A stretch of DNA of 64,000 nt from UMGS75 sp964507405 (GCA_964507405.1 CAZDPJ010000001.1:1-64000); one strand, 5' to 3'. Shown: positions 26,882-36,309, numbered from the stretch's first letter. Notes: generated by a model from the sequence alone, not told the origin. Numbers and translations: made by a program.

Positions 26882-27736
26882 TTAAATTGTACCTGTTACA
26901 ACTAGTACTGCAACACCTGGAGTAACACTTACAACACCAGTTGTACTATCTTGAACAATATCTGCTGCTGGAACAGTTATGGTGCCAGTTGTTGTTTTAA
27001 ATTCTCCAGTTACTTCATCATAAGTATAATCATCAGGTGATGTAATTGTAACACCATTTAATGATACAGATACATTTGATAAAACCGGATTAAATGTATC
27101 TGATAATACAACATTATCAAGGGCATTTGCATCTTTATTTCCAGTATTAGTTATCGTAAATGTATATGTAATTGTTCCATTTTCAGTCACAGGATTTGGA
27201 CTAATTGCTTTTTGAATTGCAAGTACAGCAGAAAGCGTCGCTGCTACAGTATTAGTTAATTCCAATGGATTAGTTAAACCTCCACCAGAAACAACCGCAC
27301 TATTTGTTATAGTTGATCCTTCTAAAAGTGGCGCGAATTCATTAGTTAAAGTCTCATATATCACAAGAACATTACCATTTGCTGGAACATTTAATCCTGA
27401 TATAACAAGCCCATTTTGAGTAGCAATTGTTGGAGTCGCTTGTTTTATTCCATTAACATAATAAATCGTCGAATTATCAACATATGATAATGGAGTATAC
27501 TCATTTTCATTTAAGTTGTACTTACCTAAATTATCAGTTATAGTAATATTAGAAAGTGGCATGTTTCCACTATTAATTAGACTTACAATAAAAGTTAACT
27601 TTTCACCATTAGTATAACTTGATAATATAGAGTTTTTAGTACCAGTTAAAACATCTACTACTTCACCTCTTGCAACATTGGAATTAACAACAATATTGTT
27701 ATAAGTTAAAGTAGCTTGGTTGGTAATAGTAGCCAT
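26882..27736 (-). CDS. DUF11 repeat protein, probable spore-surface protein
   Basis: 284 residues without a signal peptide. It begins MATITNQATLTYNNIVVNSN and has two DUF11-type beta-sandwich repeats: residues 35-150 (IVSLINSGNMPLSNITITDNLG) and 165-284 (TYTFTITNTGNKDANALDNVVLSDTF), ending in VTPGVAVLVVTGTI. Close homologues of this layout occur in spore-forming Clostridia; their function is not firmly known. The upstream promoter is sigma-K-like, so expression in the late mother cell and a place on the spore surface are inferred. Confidence 0.78.
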   Translation of the reverse strand: MATITNQATLTYNNIVVNSNVARGEVVDVLTGTKNSILSSYTNGEKLTFIVSLINSGNMPLSNITITDNLGKYNLNENEYTPLSYVDNSTIYYVNGIKQATPTIATQNGLVISGLNVPANGNVLVIYETLTNEFAPLLEGSTITNSAVVSGGGLTNPLELTNTVAATLSAVLAIQKAISPNPVTENGTITYTFTITNTGNKDANALDNVVLSDTFNPVLSNVSVSLNGVTITSPDDYTYDEVTGEFKTTTGTITVPAADIVQDSTTGVVSVTPGVAVLVVTGTI

Positions 27737-27757
27737 TTTTATTCTCCTTTCTATTAC

Positions 27758-27784
27758 TATATTATGATTAATAAATAAAAAGGT
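27758..27784 (-). promoter_or_regulatory. Sigma-K-type promoter of the DUF11 gene
   Basis: Minus strand: AC (27783-27784), 16 bases, CATAATATA (27758-27766), matching AC-N16-CATAnnnTA. Confidence 0.68.
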
Positions 27785-27797
27785 GAATATAATTTAA

Positions 27798-28313
27798 TTA
27801 TTTTTCAAATTTTAAAGAAACACATGAAAAATCTTTTTTTGTTAATGCTTCTTTTGATATTTCAAATACTATTTTTCCACTTGTTTTATTAAATCTTGGA
27901 AAAGAAAGTGGAACAAAGTCTAAATCAATTTGTAATAAAATTACTGTTGATTCTTTTTCTAAAAATAAAGCATTGTTACTTTCATCGCATTTTTCAATAA
28001 ATAATGCGTTTGAATCTTCCATATTAAAATCTTCATTAATATTATCATATACTTCAACAAGTTCATCAGTTGTATAAATTACTTTTGGTGTACATGGATT
28101 ATGATCTAAATTTAAAAAGAAATACAAAAAGCCATTTTGAGGAAATAATGAATTTTGATATTCATTTAAATTAAGCATAAAAAAGAAGAAATCATTTTCT
28201 AAATTATTATTTTCTAAAAAGTTTTCAGGAAAAACAGGACTTCCAAAAAATTTACTATTATCTAGATTTTCATCTGTTTCTTGAATATTAGTTAATATTT
28301 TAAATTTATACAT
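27798..28313 (-). CDS. Hypothetical protein, possibly DUF1963 (YwqG-like)
   Basis: 171 residues, soluble and acidic. FFGSPVFPENFLE, the F-rich FFFFMLNLNEYQNSLFPQNG and FLYFFLNLD, and the late VILLQIDLDFVPLSFPRF with KIVFEISKEALTKKDFS have the order and spacing of DUF1963: a GG/P-type opening, Q-x-D strand and DL-x-x-xDFS end. Similarity is weak and the call tentative. AGGAGG precedes the ATG. It sits between the InlB protein and the DUF11 gene, all in one direction. Confidence 0.5.
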   Translation of the reverse strand: MYKFKILTNIQETDENLDNSKFFGSPVFPENFLENNNLENDFFFFMLNLNEYQNSLFPQNGFLYFFLNLDHNPCTPKVIYTTDELVEVYDNINEDFNMEDSNALFIEKCDESNNALFLEKESTVILLQIDLDFVPLSFPRFNKTSGKIVFEISKEALTKKDFSCVSLKFEK

Positions 28314-28329
28314 TTTACCTCCTAAATAT

Positions 28330-28360
28330 AGAAATAGTGGTAATGAATACCACTACCACT
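28330..28360 (-). terminator. Hairpin after the InlB/DUF6273 gene
   Basis: AATAGTGGTA pairs with TACCACTATT (minus strand), with an internal repeat of CCACTA. A short T-rich tail follows. Moderate terminator. Confidence 0.5.
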
Positions 28361-28361
28361 A

Positions 28362-30209
28362 TTATTCTAATGTTATTGTAATTGCAGGTCTAACCGCAAG
28401 TTTAGTTGTGCAACTATACCATAGTGCTACAGTATTTACTTCTGAAGTTTCATTTTCAAGACCAACTACTACAGATATACCATTTTGATTATTATCAAAT
28501 GGAGAACGAAGCATCCAGTTTGTATATCCAAAATATTCATTAGATAAATTCATAACTGCACCTTTTGCTCTTGCATAATCAGTAGCAATACAAGCTTTAT
28601 TTACATCGACTTCATCATATGAACTAATGAAGCCATTCTTTACAGATGTTGCTTGTTTATATGATAGTAAATAAACTTTATCATTTGTATTATTTGATGC
28701 ATATTTGTTATCTGTTTTAGATGATGTAGATAACGAAGAGTTATCAACTAATGTTGTATTAATATAATTCTTCTCATCACTACTAAATGCTTGATTATAG
28801 AAGTCATCATTTAGCCAGTTTCTTATAACTGAATTTTCATAATTATTAGCATATGACTTTTTACCATTTAATGTTTGTTCTTGTCCAAACACACTTGCAT
28901 CTAATGCATATTCACATAATAATTCAAGTTTACCATCTTTAGAAGTTAACACACGCCATTTAATTGGTTCAACTTTAAAGTAATAAGTTAATGAAGAAAT
29001 TGTAGATGTTACATTTAAAGAACCATTTAACATATTTTGAACAGGATTATTAAATTTAGATGAAGTTGCTGGTGTTGCTTTTAGTTTAACATACTCATCA
29101 CCATTATATACACATGAATCACTTTCTTTACATAAAGCTTCTAATTCTTTAATAACATCATAATCAGTTACTACAGTTTGAGGATATCTACCAAAGTAAA
29201 TATAATTTTTACCATCTTCTTCAAATACTAAATTATCTATTACTTTTTCCCATTTAGCATATAGTGAGATATCAGTAGGTTCAGTTTGATAAATTGATGT
29301 AACAGCATCACCTGAGAAATCACTAGTTGTATACCATCCTTTAAACTCATAGCCGAATTTAGTTGGATTTGTAAGTGAAACATTTGTTCCAATTTCATAT
29401 TTAGTAGGAGCATCATATGAATTTGCACCACCATCTAAATAGTAATTAATCACTTTAACCCATTTTGCTGTTAAAACTAAATCACCAATTAGTTCATCGG
29501 AAATAACATATAATCGTTTTCCATTTTGGTCATACCAACCATCAAATGTATAATTTTCTCTTGTAGGATTAATTAAGACAATATCATCCGTATCAATTTT
29601 ATATTCAGTAGGATTACTAGTTACTGTACCACCATCAAGTACGTAGTCAATTTTATATGTATGTAGTTCCCATTTTGCTTTTAATTTTAAGTCACCAGTT
29701 GTTCCTGTTTTAATTTCATCATATAAAGTATTTTTTAAATACCATCCCATAAAATCATAACCAGGGTTTACAGGTTCAGGTAATACATATGATTCTTTAA
29801 TTGTATATTTATATGGTGGATTTACTGAAGTTGGAAAATAACCCTTAGCTAAATCATATGAAATTTCATAAGAGTATATCGCTTTATCAAATTCAGCAAC
29901 AGCTTTATATGGACGGTCTTCAGTAACTTGAACAAATTGAACAAGTTCATCAGTATAATCAACATGCCATCCTTTAAATACATAAACATAACCTGGAGTT
30001 TCACATGGCTTTTGAGGTCGATAAGTAATATCACCAGTTTTACCAATTGCTACTTTTTCAGTATGAAAAACAGTTGTTTCATCAGAATCATAATATGTTA
30101 TTACTGGGCGCTTAATATTTAAGCCAACAATTAGTAAAGTTAAACCAATAACAAATAAAACTGATCCTATAACAGTTGTTATAATAATTCTTTTTTTACT
30201 ATGTTCCAT
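28362..30209 (-). CDS. Membrane-anchored InlB B-repeat / DUF6273 surface protein
   Basis: 615 residues. An N-terminal signal anchor (about 8-30: RIIITTVIGSVLFVIGLTLL) is followed by about four InlB B-type repeats of 65-70 residues with the hallmark GY-x-F-x-GWY and LxAKW ends (about 35-320). The C-terminal half (about 330-615) is DUF6273: YIYFGRYPQTVVTDY, PIKWRVL, NSVIRNWLNDDFYNQAFSSD, NYINTTLVDN, then WMLRSPF and VRPAITI. No LPXTG motif, so attachment is by the N-terminal helix. Function unknown; DUF6273 proteins are extracellular and common in gut Firmicutes. Confidence 0.87.
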   Translation of the reverse strand: MEHSKKRIIITTVIGSVLFVIGLTLLIVGLNIKRPVITYYDSDETTVFHTEKVAIGKTGDITYRPQKPCETPGYVYVFKGWHVDYTDELVQFVQVTEDRPYKAVAEFDKAIYSYEISYDLAKGYFPTSVNPPYKYTIKESYVLPEPVNPGYDFMGWYLKNTLYDEIKTGTTGDLKLKAKWELHTYKIDYVLDGGTVTSNPTEYKIDTDDIVLINPTRENYTFDGWYDQNGKRLYVISDELIGDLVLTAKWVKVINYYLDGGANSYDAPTKYEIGTNVSLTNPTKFGYEFKGWYTTSDFSGDAVTSIYQTEPTDISLYAKWEKVIDNLVFEEDGKNYIYFGRYPQTVVTDYDVIKELEALCKESDSCVYNGDEYVKLKATPATSSKFNNPVQNMLNGSLNVTSTISSLTYYFKVEPIKWRVLTSKDGKLELLCEYALDASVFGQEQTLNGKKSYANNYENSVIRNWLNDDFYNQAFSSDEKNYINTTLVDNSSLSTSSKTDNKYASNNTNDKVYLLSYKQATSVKNGFISSYDEVDVNKACIATDYARAKGAVMNLSNEYFGYTNWMLRSPFDNNQNGISVVVGLENETSEVNTVALWYSCTTKLAVRPAITITLE

Positions 30210-30257
30210 TTGTTTACCTCCAATATAAACACTTAAATTTACATTTTACTACAACAT

Positions 30258-30286
30258 ATTATACCATTAATAAAAGTTTTTATCAA
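30258..30286 (-). promoter_or_regulatory. Sigma-A promoter of the InlB/DUF6273 gene
   Basis: Minus strand TTGATA (30281-30286), a 17-bp spacer, TATAAT (30258-30263). Confidence 0.82.
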
Positions 30287-30312
30287 GTAATAAATTCTAA
30301 TTTTATTTAGAT

Positions 30313-30350
30313 AATAAAAAAAAGAAGTAAAACAAATACGTTTTACCTCT
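30313..30350 (-). terminator. rplS terminator
   Basis: Minus strand: AGAGGTAAAAC/GTTTTACTTCT with one wobble, a short loop, then a run of eight or more T. Confidence 0.87.
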
Positions 30351-30359
30351 TTTCTTAAA

Positions 30360-30710
30360 CTAATTACGGCGTTCTTTAATTCTTGCTGATTTAGCAGATA
30401 AGCCACGGATGTAGTTAAGTTTAGCACGACGAACTTTACCAAGACGTACAACTTCAATCTTAGCTACCATTGGTGAATGAACAGGGAAAATTCTTTCAAC
30501 ACCAACACCAGATGAAATCTTACGAACAGTATATGTTTCGCTAATTCCACCACCATGACGACCAATAACTAAACCTTCAAAAATTTGGATTCTTTCGCGG
30601 TCTCCTTCTTTAATTTTTACATGAACTTTAACAGTATCACCAGGACGGAATTCTGGGATGTCATCTCTCATATAAGATTTTGTAACCGCGTTAATTAATT
30701 GTTGACTCAT
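30360..30710 (-). CDS. rplS: 50S ribosomal protein L19
   Basis: 116 residues from the ATG at 30710, chosen for the AGGAGT site 7 bases upstream; an in-frame ATG at 30743 would fall within the leader stem. The whole sequence is typical: FRPGDTVKVHVKIKEGDRER, FEGLVIGRHGGGI, VRKISSGVGVERIFPVHSP, LGKVRRAKLNYIRGLSAKSA. Structural protein of the large subunit at the 30S interface. It is monocistronic here with its own promoter, leader and terminator; usually it follows trmD, which lies 5 kb away. Confidence 0.97.
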   Translation of the reverse strand: MSQQLINAVTKSYMRDDIPEFRPGDTVKVHVKIKEGDRERIQIFEGLVIGRHGGGISETYTVRKISSGVGVERIFPVHSPMVAKIEVVRLGKVRRAKLNYIRGLSAKSARIKERRN

Positions 30711-30730
30711 ATTAACACTCCTTATCTTCT

Positions 30731-30779
30731 GGTATTCATTCATATTTCATATCAACCTAGAATATATTAGCGGAATACC
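30731..30779 (-). ncRNA. L19-type autoregulatory mRNA leader
   Basis: GGTATTC and GAATACC close a roughly 49-nt stem-loop right before the rplS ribosome-binding site, with internal AU-rich stems. Position and shape match the ribosomal-protein L19 leader known from Firmicutes. No covariance model was run. Confidence 0.55.
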
Positions 30780-30796
30780 ATGTTTTTTGCTATATT

Positions 30797-30825
30797 ATTA
30801 TAGCATATTTATTTTACTTTTGCAA
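30797..30825 (-). promoter_or_regulatory. rplS promoter
   Basis: Minus strand TTGCAA (30820-30825), a 17-bp spacer, TATAAT (30797-30802). Transcription would start a few bases before the L19 leader stem. Confidence 0.82.
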
Positions 30826-30926
30826 GTCATTAATCCTTTTTATTAAGTATAACAAATATAATTACTAAAGTTTTGATTTTTTTTTATATTTATGATATCA
30901 TTATATATAGAAATGGAGGTCGTTTT

Positions 30927-31781
30927 ATGGCACTTAATATTGGAGAAGTTAATAAATTTATTGTAAAAAGAGAAACAGATATTAGTTATACTTTAAGTCC
31001 TGATGATGATGAACTAACAACTTATGTTTTTTTACATTTTAATCAAGCAACAAGACGCCTTACTCCTGGTGAAAAAATAGATGCTTTTCTTTATTATGAC
31101 CAAAAGAAACGTCTTTGCGCAACAATGGAAGCACCAATCATTACTACTCATAAATTTGATTTTGTTGAAGTTGTTGATGTACTTGAAAAAGCAGGGGTTT
31201 TCGTAAATATTGGTATTGCAAAAGACATCCTTCTTTCGAAAGATTTCCTACCAGGCAATATAAACCGTTGGCCTAAAAAAGGAGATTTCGTACCTTGTAT
31301 ATTAATTGAAAAAATGCATCAATTAGTAGCACGTCCAATTATTCCTCAAGATTTACATTTTAGAGAGCCATCACTAAATATAAATGATACTATATCAGGA
31401 AGAGTCGTTAAATTAAGTTCTGAAGGTATAACAATTTGTACAAGTCTTTATCAATTCGTTTATTTACATAAAAGCTATCTTCGTAAGGAATATCACATTG
31501 GCGAAGAAGTTACTTGTAAAATAATACATATTAATGAACAAGGTCATTATCATGCATCAACAATTGAGAAAAAAGAATATGCAAGACTAACAGATAGTGA
31601 TATTATCTTAAACTATTTAAAAAAATTAGGTGGTATTTTACCTCTTGGAAATGCATCAACTCCAGAAGATATTAATCGATATTTTAAAATGAGTAAAAGT
31701 GCTTTTAAAAGAGCAGTAGGCGCATTATATAAGAATAGGTTAATTTCAATTGAAGATCATAAAATAACTTTATTAAATTAA
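30927..31781 (+). CDS. cvfB: CvfB-like S1-domain RNA-binding protein
   Basis: 284 residues from the ATG at 30927 (GGAGGT 7 bases upstream). Family layout: an N-terminal S1-like barrel (LSPDDDELTTYVFLHFNQATR), a second S1 domain (KAGVFVNIGIAKDILLSKDFLP), a third (NDTISGRVVKLSSEGITICT), and a C-terminal winged helix (DINRYFKMSKSAFKRAVGAL). CvfB/YitL proteins bind RNA and influence virulence or stress gene expression in Staphylococcus; the exact role in this organism is unknown. It is divergent from rplS and has its own terminator. Confidence 0.88.
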   Translation: MALNIGEVNKFIVKRETDISYTLSPDDDELTTYVFLHFNQATRRLTPGEKIDAFLYYDQKKRLCATMEAPIITTHKFDFVEVVDVLEKAGVFVNIGIAKDILLSKDFLPGNINRWPKKGDFVPCILIEKMHQLVARPIIPQDLHFREPSLNINDTISGRVVKLSSEGITICTSLYQFVYLHKSYLRKEYHIGEEVTCKIIHINEQGHYHASTIEKKEYARLTDSDIILNYLKKLGGILPLGNASTPEDINRYFKMSKSAFKRAVGALYKNRLISIEDHKITLLN

Positions 31782-31813
31782 AAAAGTATATATTCTATCT
31801 ATATACTTTTTTA
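31780..31813 (+). terminator. cvfB terminator
   Basis: AAAAGTATATA/TATATACTTTT with a 7-base loop and T6 tail. Confidence 0.85.
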
Positions 31814-31830
31814 ACCATAATATCAAATAA

Positions 31831-31876
31831 GAAAGATGAAGTCTGAAATTTTATATTCCACACTTCATCTTTTTTT
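31831..31876 (-). terminator. Terminator of the M6 protease gene, bidirectional
   Basis: AAAGATGAAGT pairs with ACTTCATCTTT around a loop of about 22 bases, with T-runs on both strands. It lies directly after the protease stop codon. Confidence 0.75.
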
Positions 31877-31877
31877 A

Positions 31878-34800
31878 CTATTTAATTGTTACTGTTATAA
31901 CCGCTTCTTTATCATTCATGCTAACTACTTTTAATTCAAAATTAGCATTTGAACCATCATACCATTTTACATTTTTGAATACATCATTTACTTGGAATAA
32001 ATCACTATTTGCACTATATTCATTTTCATTTTCAATATCGTTTCCACTATCAGCTTCAACAAGTGAAATTAGTTTATGGTTTGTAGAACTATTATTATAT
32101 TGATAAATATCCCAAATATACCATGCATCTTCAGCTTCTTTTAGAGTAGAATCTATATGATAAATTCTAATGCCTTTAGTACTAAATAATCCAGAAGAAC
32201 CTGCTTCTTTTTCATTTAATCCATCAGGAGTATAGAAATCAACAATATAATATTCATCAAAGTATGTTCCATTCCAATTCTTTGGAATAATTAAACAATC
32301 GCCACTTGAACCAAATGATTTTAAAGTAATAGTCGCACTATCTTCGCCCATTATTAGTGGTGTAACCCAACCAAGAATAGCCTTAGAGAACGCATTATGA
32401 TCACCAACATTATAGTCCATCATATCGCCTCCACCGACACCGCCATCAGGACCAGTTGAAGTATCAGTATCATAATAATCATCAAGTCCTAGTAAATGGC
32501 CAGTTTCATGAATGAATGTTTCTAAATTATATGTAGGATTATATCCAGAAGCAAATGTTTCATCAAGGAAATCATACCCCGCAAGTAAATAGAAATCAGC
32601 TTCCACGGAATCATAATATTCATAATCATCTGTCACATATTCAGATGTATATGCCCACCACATTGAATTATCATCTTCACGATTAATTTCACAGGAATAT
32701 ACTAAATAAATTGCGTCAATATATCCATCACCATCTGAATCATATTTACTATAATCAATCGTTGCATCATAATATGTAAGTGCAGCTTTTAGTATTTCAT
32801 AATCACCATCTTCAATTGAATCGTAATATGTAGATTTTTTACCTGTACTAAATACTGGTAACACCGTACCTGTAATATTTAAAGCACCATATGAGGCTTT
32901 TTTATAATAACTTGCGAGACTTTCCCAACCAGTTTCAGCACTTGTTCCAAAAAAGGCAGTTTCAATATTTTTAGCCATATTAGTTGGAGCTAAATAATCA
33001 GTGAAGTCAACAGGAATAACTAGAATTGAAGGATTACCAGTTGAAGGTAGGCCTCGATTAATTCCATATAATGTATCTGTGTCTTTATCATATCCAAGTT
33101 CTTTGATAACATCTTCTAATACTTTTGTATCGGATGGTGCTTCAAATGGTTTACTTTCTTCTAGGGAGACAACAATATTAAATTTAGTTGTAAATGATTC
33201 ATATTTAACTGTTACTTCATATGTTGTTTCAACTAAAGGATTATATTCATGGATAAATTCACAATTATCGTTATTTATTTTAGTAGTTGTATTGTTAGAA
33301 TAACATAATAAAACTTCTAAGTTTTTAATGGCATCATTAAATGATGTATTAGGTTTTACTTTAATTGAAGTTAAATTAGTTTTAATTCCACTTTCTTCAA
33401 CTTTTCCTTTTGATATTGTTGTATACTCAGTAATTACAATTTGACATGTATTGTGACAACTAACAACACCATTTGTTATATTAATTGTTTCACCAATAGT
33501 TAAACTTTTTAAGATAGTAAATATTTCTGTTTTCTTATTTGAACTTACATATTTAGAAATAAATACTGTCGTTTCATTTGTTCCGTCACTAATCTTAAAA
33601 CTATTATCTTTTCCTTCTAATTGATAACTAGAAGGAAGAGAAGATATACTAACTGTTAAATTTACTAAATTACTAATATATTTATTTAAATTATTTTCGC
33701 TAACACTTGTTAAAGTAACAGGTGTAAGTTCTATTTCATCGTTTGTATATTCTAATGAAGTAATATTGGTTAATTCAACTAAACCACTATAGGTTGTTTT
33801 TGTTCCTTTAACCGTTATACCTTTTCCAAGAGAAGCATAAGATCCAAGTAGTGAAGATTGACCACAATATACATATATTCCACCAGTATGGTCTTCAATA
33901 TATACATTATTACCTACAACACCACAAATATATCCTTTTGTATATACTACTGTATTATCAGCTGAATTAAGTGCTTCTTCAATTGTAATTGTACTTGGAG
34001 TATCACTAATTTCAGGTAAAGTAATTTTAACTTTACCAAAATTACTAAATTCAACTTTATAAGTATATTCCATAGTTTCATCACTTGATTTATATTCTGA
34101 TGTTGCTTCTATTTTAGTAAGATAATTTTCATTTACAATTAACTTTAAAGTTTTATATGTATCATCTTCATATTCACCAATTATTAAAGATGTAACTTCA
34201 TGAACTTTAGTCATATCTTTTAAAACATATTCACCATTAACTACTTCAAATAAAGATGAATTAATAGCAGATAAATCTAAAATTAGATAACTATATAAAT
34301 AGTTTTCATAATCTTCATCATCTTCAGATATAACACTATAATTATCATTATAATCGGGAATATAAACATAACCAACATTATCTTTTTCAGTAAAATATAC
34401 TATATATGAATAATCATCATATATATAACTAACCTTTAATGTTGTTCCATCATAATCATAATAAATTATTTCAGAATTAGTTAAATCTTTAGATTGATAT
34501 GAATAAGTAAATGAATAATTAGTCATATTATCTAAGGCATCTTTTAAAGAATTTACGACAACTTCTTCTTTTTTCCAGTTAGCCACTAAAGTAATGTTAC
34601 CACTTACTGATTCATCAATACTTGTTATAAATTCACCATTTAAAGTCCAACCTAAGAATTCATAATTAGGTTTTACGGGAGTAGGAAGTTCTTCTAAACC
34701 AGTACCAGAAACATATGTTTCCGCTGCATCAAGAGGAAGTGCACCACCATTTAATTTATAAAGAATTCTGTATGTTTTATTTAGGGTACTTTCGATTTTC

Positions 34801-35081
34801 GCATAGAATGTTTTATCACCAGTTGCTGTTTTTTTAATTTGTGTTACTTTACTACCAGTAAAATCACTTGATTCATACCATCCAACAAACCCAGTATCAT
34901 CTAGGGGAACTAAGGGAGTTACTTCACCAGAAACATATTCACTCGGTTCATGGTCAATCAAAACACCATCTACATAATATTCAATATCATAGATATTACC
35001 ATCACCATTTGTTACAACACATCCTGTAATACTAACAAATAGTATTAATAAAAATAATATACTTAAAATTTTCTTTTTCAT
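31878..35081 (-). CDS. Secreted lipoprotein, InlB repeats plus M6-family metalloprotease
   Basis: 1,067 residues. The lipoprotein signal MKKKILSILFLLILFVSITG is followed directly by the lipobox Cys. Two InlB-type repeats (about 35-170, GFVGWYESSDF and YEFLGWTLNGEF), a lipoprotein-like beta region (about 175-360), an OB-fold (about 370-540, VYIEDHTGGIYVYCG), an Ig-like linker, then an M6/immune-inhibitor-A-like peptidase. The zinc motif is in FIHETGHLLGLDDYYD (about 855), with the Met-turn-like GGDMMDYN after it. An extracellular protease attached to the membrane; it starts 12 bases after the rhodanese-fold gene. Substrate unknown. Confidence 0.88.
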   Translation of the reverse strand: MKKKILSILFLLILFVSITGCVVTNGDGNIYDIEYYVDGVLIDHEPSEYVSGEVTPLVPLDDTGFVGWYESSDFTGSKVTQIKKTATGDKTFYAKIESTLNKTYRILYKLNGGALPLDAAETYVSGTGLEELPTPVKPNYEFLGWTLNGEFITSIDESVSGNITLVANWKKEEVVVNSLKDALDNMTNYSFTYSYQSKDLTNSEIIYYDYDGTTLKVSYIYDDYSYIVYFTEKDNVGYVYIPDYNDNYSVISEDDEDYENYLYSYLILDLSAINSSLFEVVNGEYVLKDMTKVHEVTSLIIGEYEDDTYKTLKLIVNENYLTKIEATSEYKSSDETMEYTYKVEFSNFGKVKITLPEISDTPSTITIEEALNSADNTVVYTKGYICGVVGNNVYIEDHTGGIYVYCGQSSLLGSYASLGKGITVKGTKTTYSGLVELTNITSLEYTNDEIELTPVTLTSVSENNLNKYISNLVNLTVSISSLPSSYQLEGKDNSFKISDGTNETTVFISKYVSSNKKTEIFTILKSLTIGETINITNGVVSCHNTCQIVITEYTTISKGKVEESGIKTNLTSIKVKPNTSFNDAIKNLEVLLCYSNNTTTKINNDNCEFIHEYNPLVETTYEVTVKYESFTTKFNIVVSLEESKPFEAPSDTKVLEDVIKELGYDKDTDTLYGINRGLPSTGNPSILVIPVDFTDYLAPTNMAKNIETAFFGTSAETGWESLASYYKKASYGALNITGTVLPVFSTGKKSTYYDSIEDGDYEILKAALTYYDATIDYSKYDSDGDGYIDAIYLVYSCEINREDDNSMWWAYTSEYVTDDYEYYDSVEADFYLLAGYDFLDETFASGYNPTYNLETFIHETGHLLGLDDYYDTDTSTGPDGGVGGGDMMDYNVGDHNAFSKAILGWVTPLIMGEDSATITLKSFGSSGDCLIIPKNWNGTYFDEYYIVDFYTPDGLNEKEAGSSGLFSTKGIRIYHIDSTLKEAEDAWYIWDIYQYNNSSTNHKLISLVEADSGNDIENENEYSANSDLFQVNDVFKNVKWYDGSNANFELKVVSMNDKEAVITVTIK

Positions 35082-35093
35082 CTTTTTTCCTTT

Positions 35094-35594
35094 CTAGCAT
35101 CCACAATCATCGGTGCCACTTACGACATCTATTACATCGTTATTATATTTTATAAGGCTGTTATATCCATTTTCATAGACGTATATTTTTTTATAATTTT
35201 GATTAAATAATTTTATTGCTTCTTGTTTAGCAATTGAGCCATCACTATCAATTAAGAAAATTGTTAATGATGTACTGTAATTAAGTTTCATCCATTGTCT
35301 AAAGTTTTCACTCATTCTGGCTTCATATTCTGAGTCAGATTCTGAAGTATTTCTTGTTTTATAATACTGATAACTAATAAAACCTTTTAAATGCCCTTCA
35401 GCATATTCTTCATTTAAATTTCTTAAATCGATTGCGACAAAGCCATGTTTTTCATCAGATAAAAAATCATAATATGCATCTATATATTTCTTTCCATCAT
35501 CTTCTGATATTACTTTAACTTTTTTACAACTTGTAAAACTTAAGATAATAATACTAAATACAAGTATTGTTAATAATCTTCTAATTTTGTTCAT
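35094..35594 (-). CDS. Rhodanese-fold lipoprotein lacking the catalytic cysteine
   Basis: 166 residues with the lipoprotein signal MNKIRRLLTILVFSIIILSF ending in TSC. The rhodanese pattern is visible: FVAIDLRNLNEEYAEGHLKGFISY (the usual DxR...Y..GHI.GA), then TIFLIDSDGSIAKQEAIKLF where the loop normally reads xCxxGxRS. The catalytic Cys position holds Asp. The protein ends in DDCGC, a possible metal or disulfide site. It overlaps trmD by 14 bases and precedes the M6 protease. A binding rather than sulfurtransferase role is likely. Confidence 0.7.
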   Translation of the reverse strand: MNKIRRLLTILVFSIIILSFTSCKKVKVISEDDGKKYIDAYYDFLSDEKHGFVAIDLRNLNEEYAEGHLKGFISYQYYKTRNTSESDSEYEARMSENFRQWMKLNYSTSLTIFLIDSDGSIAKQEAIKLFNQNYKKIYVYENGYNSLIKYNNDVIDVVSGTDDCGC

Positions 35595-36309
35595 TTTTAA
35601 TATCCTCTAACATCTTTTTATCTTCAATAGATAAAGTGGCTTTTTCTAATATATCAGGGCGAACATTATAAGTCTTTTTAAGAGACATATAACGTTGCCA
35701 TTTTTTGATATTTGCATGATGACCTGAAATTAAAACATCAGGCACTTTTTTTCCATCATAAATTTGAGGTCTCGTATATTGAGGATACTCAAGCAAATTA
35801 TCACTAAATGATTCATCTAATGGCGAATTCTCACTTATTACACCAGGAACAAGTCTACTGATGGCATCCATTATGATTCCTGCCGGCATTTCCCCTCCTG
35901 TTAATACATAATCACCAATAGATATTTCATCATCAACATAATCTAAAACTCTAGCGTCAATTCCTTCATAATGGCCACAAATAATAACAATATGTGATTC
36001 TTTTGATAATTCTTTCGCCATTTGTTGAGTAAATACTTTACCACTAGGTGAAGTTAAAATTACACGAGCATCCTGATAATTATCTAAACTTTCAAGTGCA
36101 CGGTGAATAGGGTCAACTCTGATTAACATACCAGCACCACCACTATAAGCATAATCATCGACAGTAGAATGCTTATTACCAGAAAATTCTCTAAAATTAA
36201 TTAAATTACATTCTATTAATTTATTATCAATAGCTCTTTTTAAAATTGAACTATTAATTAAGCCTTCTAACATTTCGGGAAATAGCGTTAATATATCAAA
36301 CTTTATCAT
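35581..36309 (-). CDS. trmD: tRNA (guanine-37-N1)-methyltransferase
   Basis: 242 residues. N-terminal MIKFDILTLFPEMLEGLINS, the DDYAYSGGAGMLIRVDPI loop and the trefoil-knot SAM-binding segments HYEGIDARVLDY and SIGDYVLTGGEMPA are diagnostic. Methylates G37 in tRNAs to prevent frameshifting. Overlaps rimM by 4 bases, as in most Firmicutes; rplS, usually next, has moved elsewhere. Confidence 0.97.
   Translation of the reverse strand: MIKFDILTLFPEMLEGLINSSILKRAIDNKLIECNLINFREFSGNKHSTVDDYAYSGGAGMLIRVDPIHRALESLDNYQDARVILTSPSGKVFTQQMAKELSKESHIVIICGHYEGIDARVLDYVDDEISIGDYVLTGGEMPAGIIMDAISRLVPGVISENSPLDESFSDNLLEYPQYTRPQIYDGKKVPDVLISGHHANIKKWQRYMSLKKTYNVRPDILEKATLSIEDKKMLEDIKNEQN

Noticed and set aside
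30360..36309. trmD-rplS as one operon
   Set aside because: rplS has its own promoter, leader and terminator, and five kilobases including a divergent gene (cvfB) separate it from trmD.
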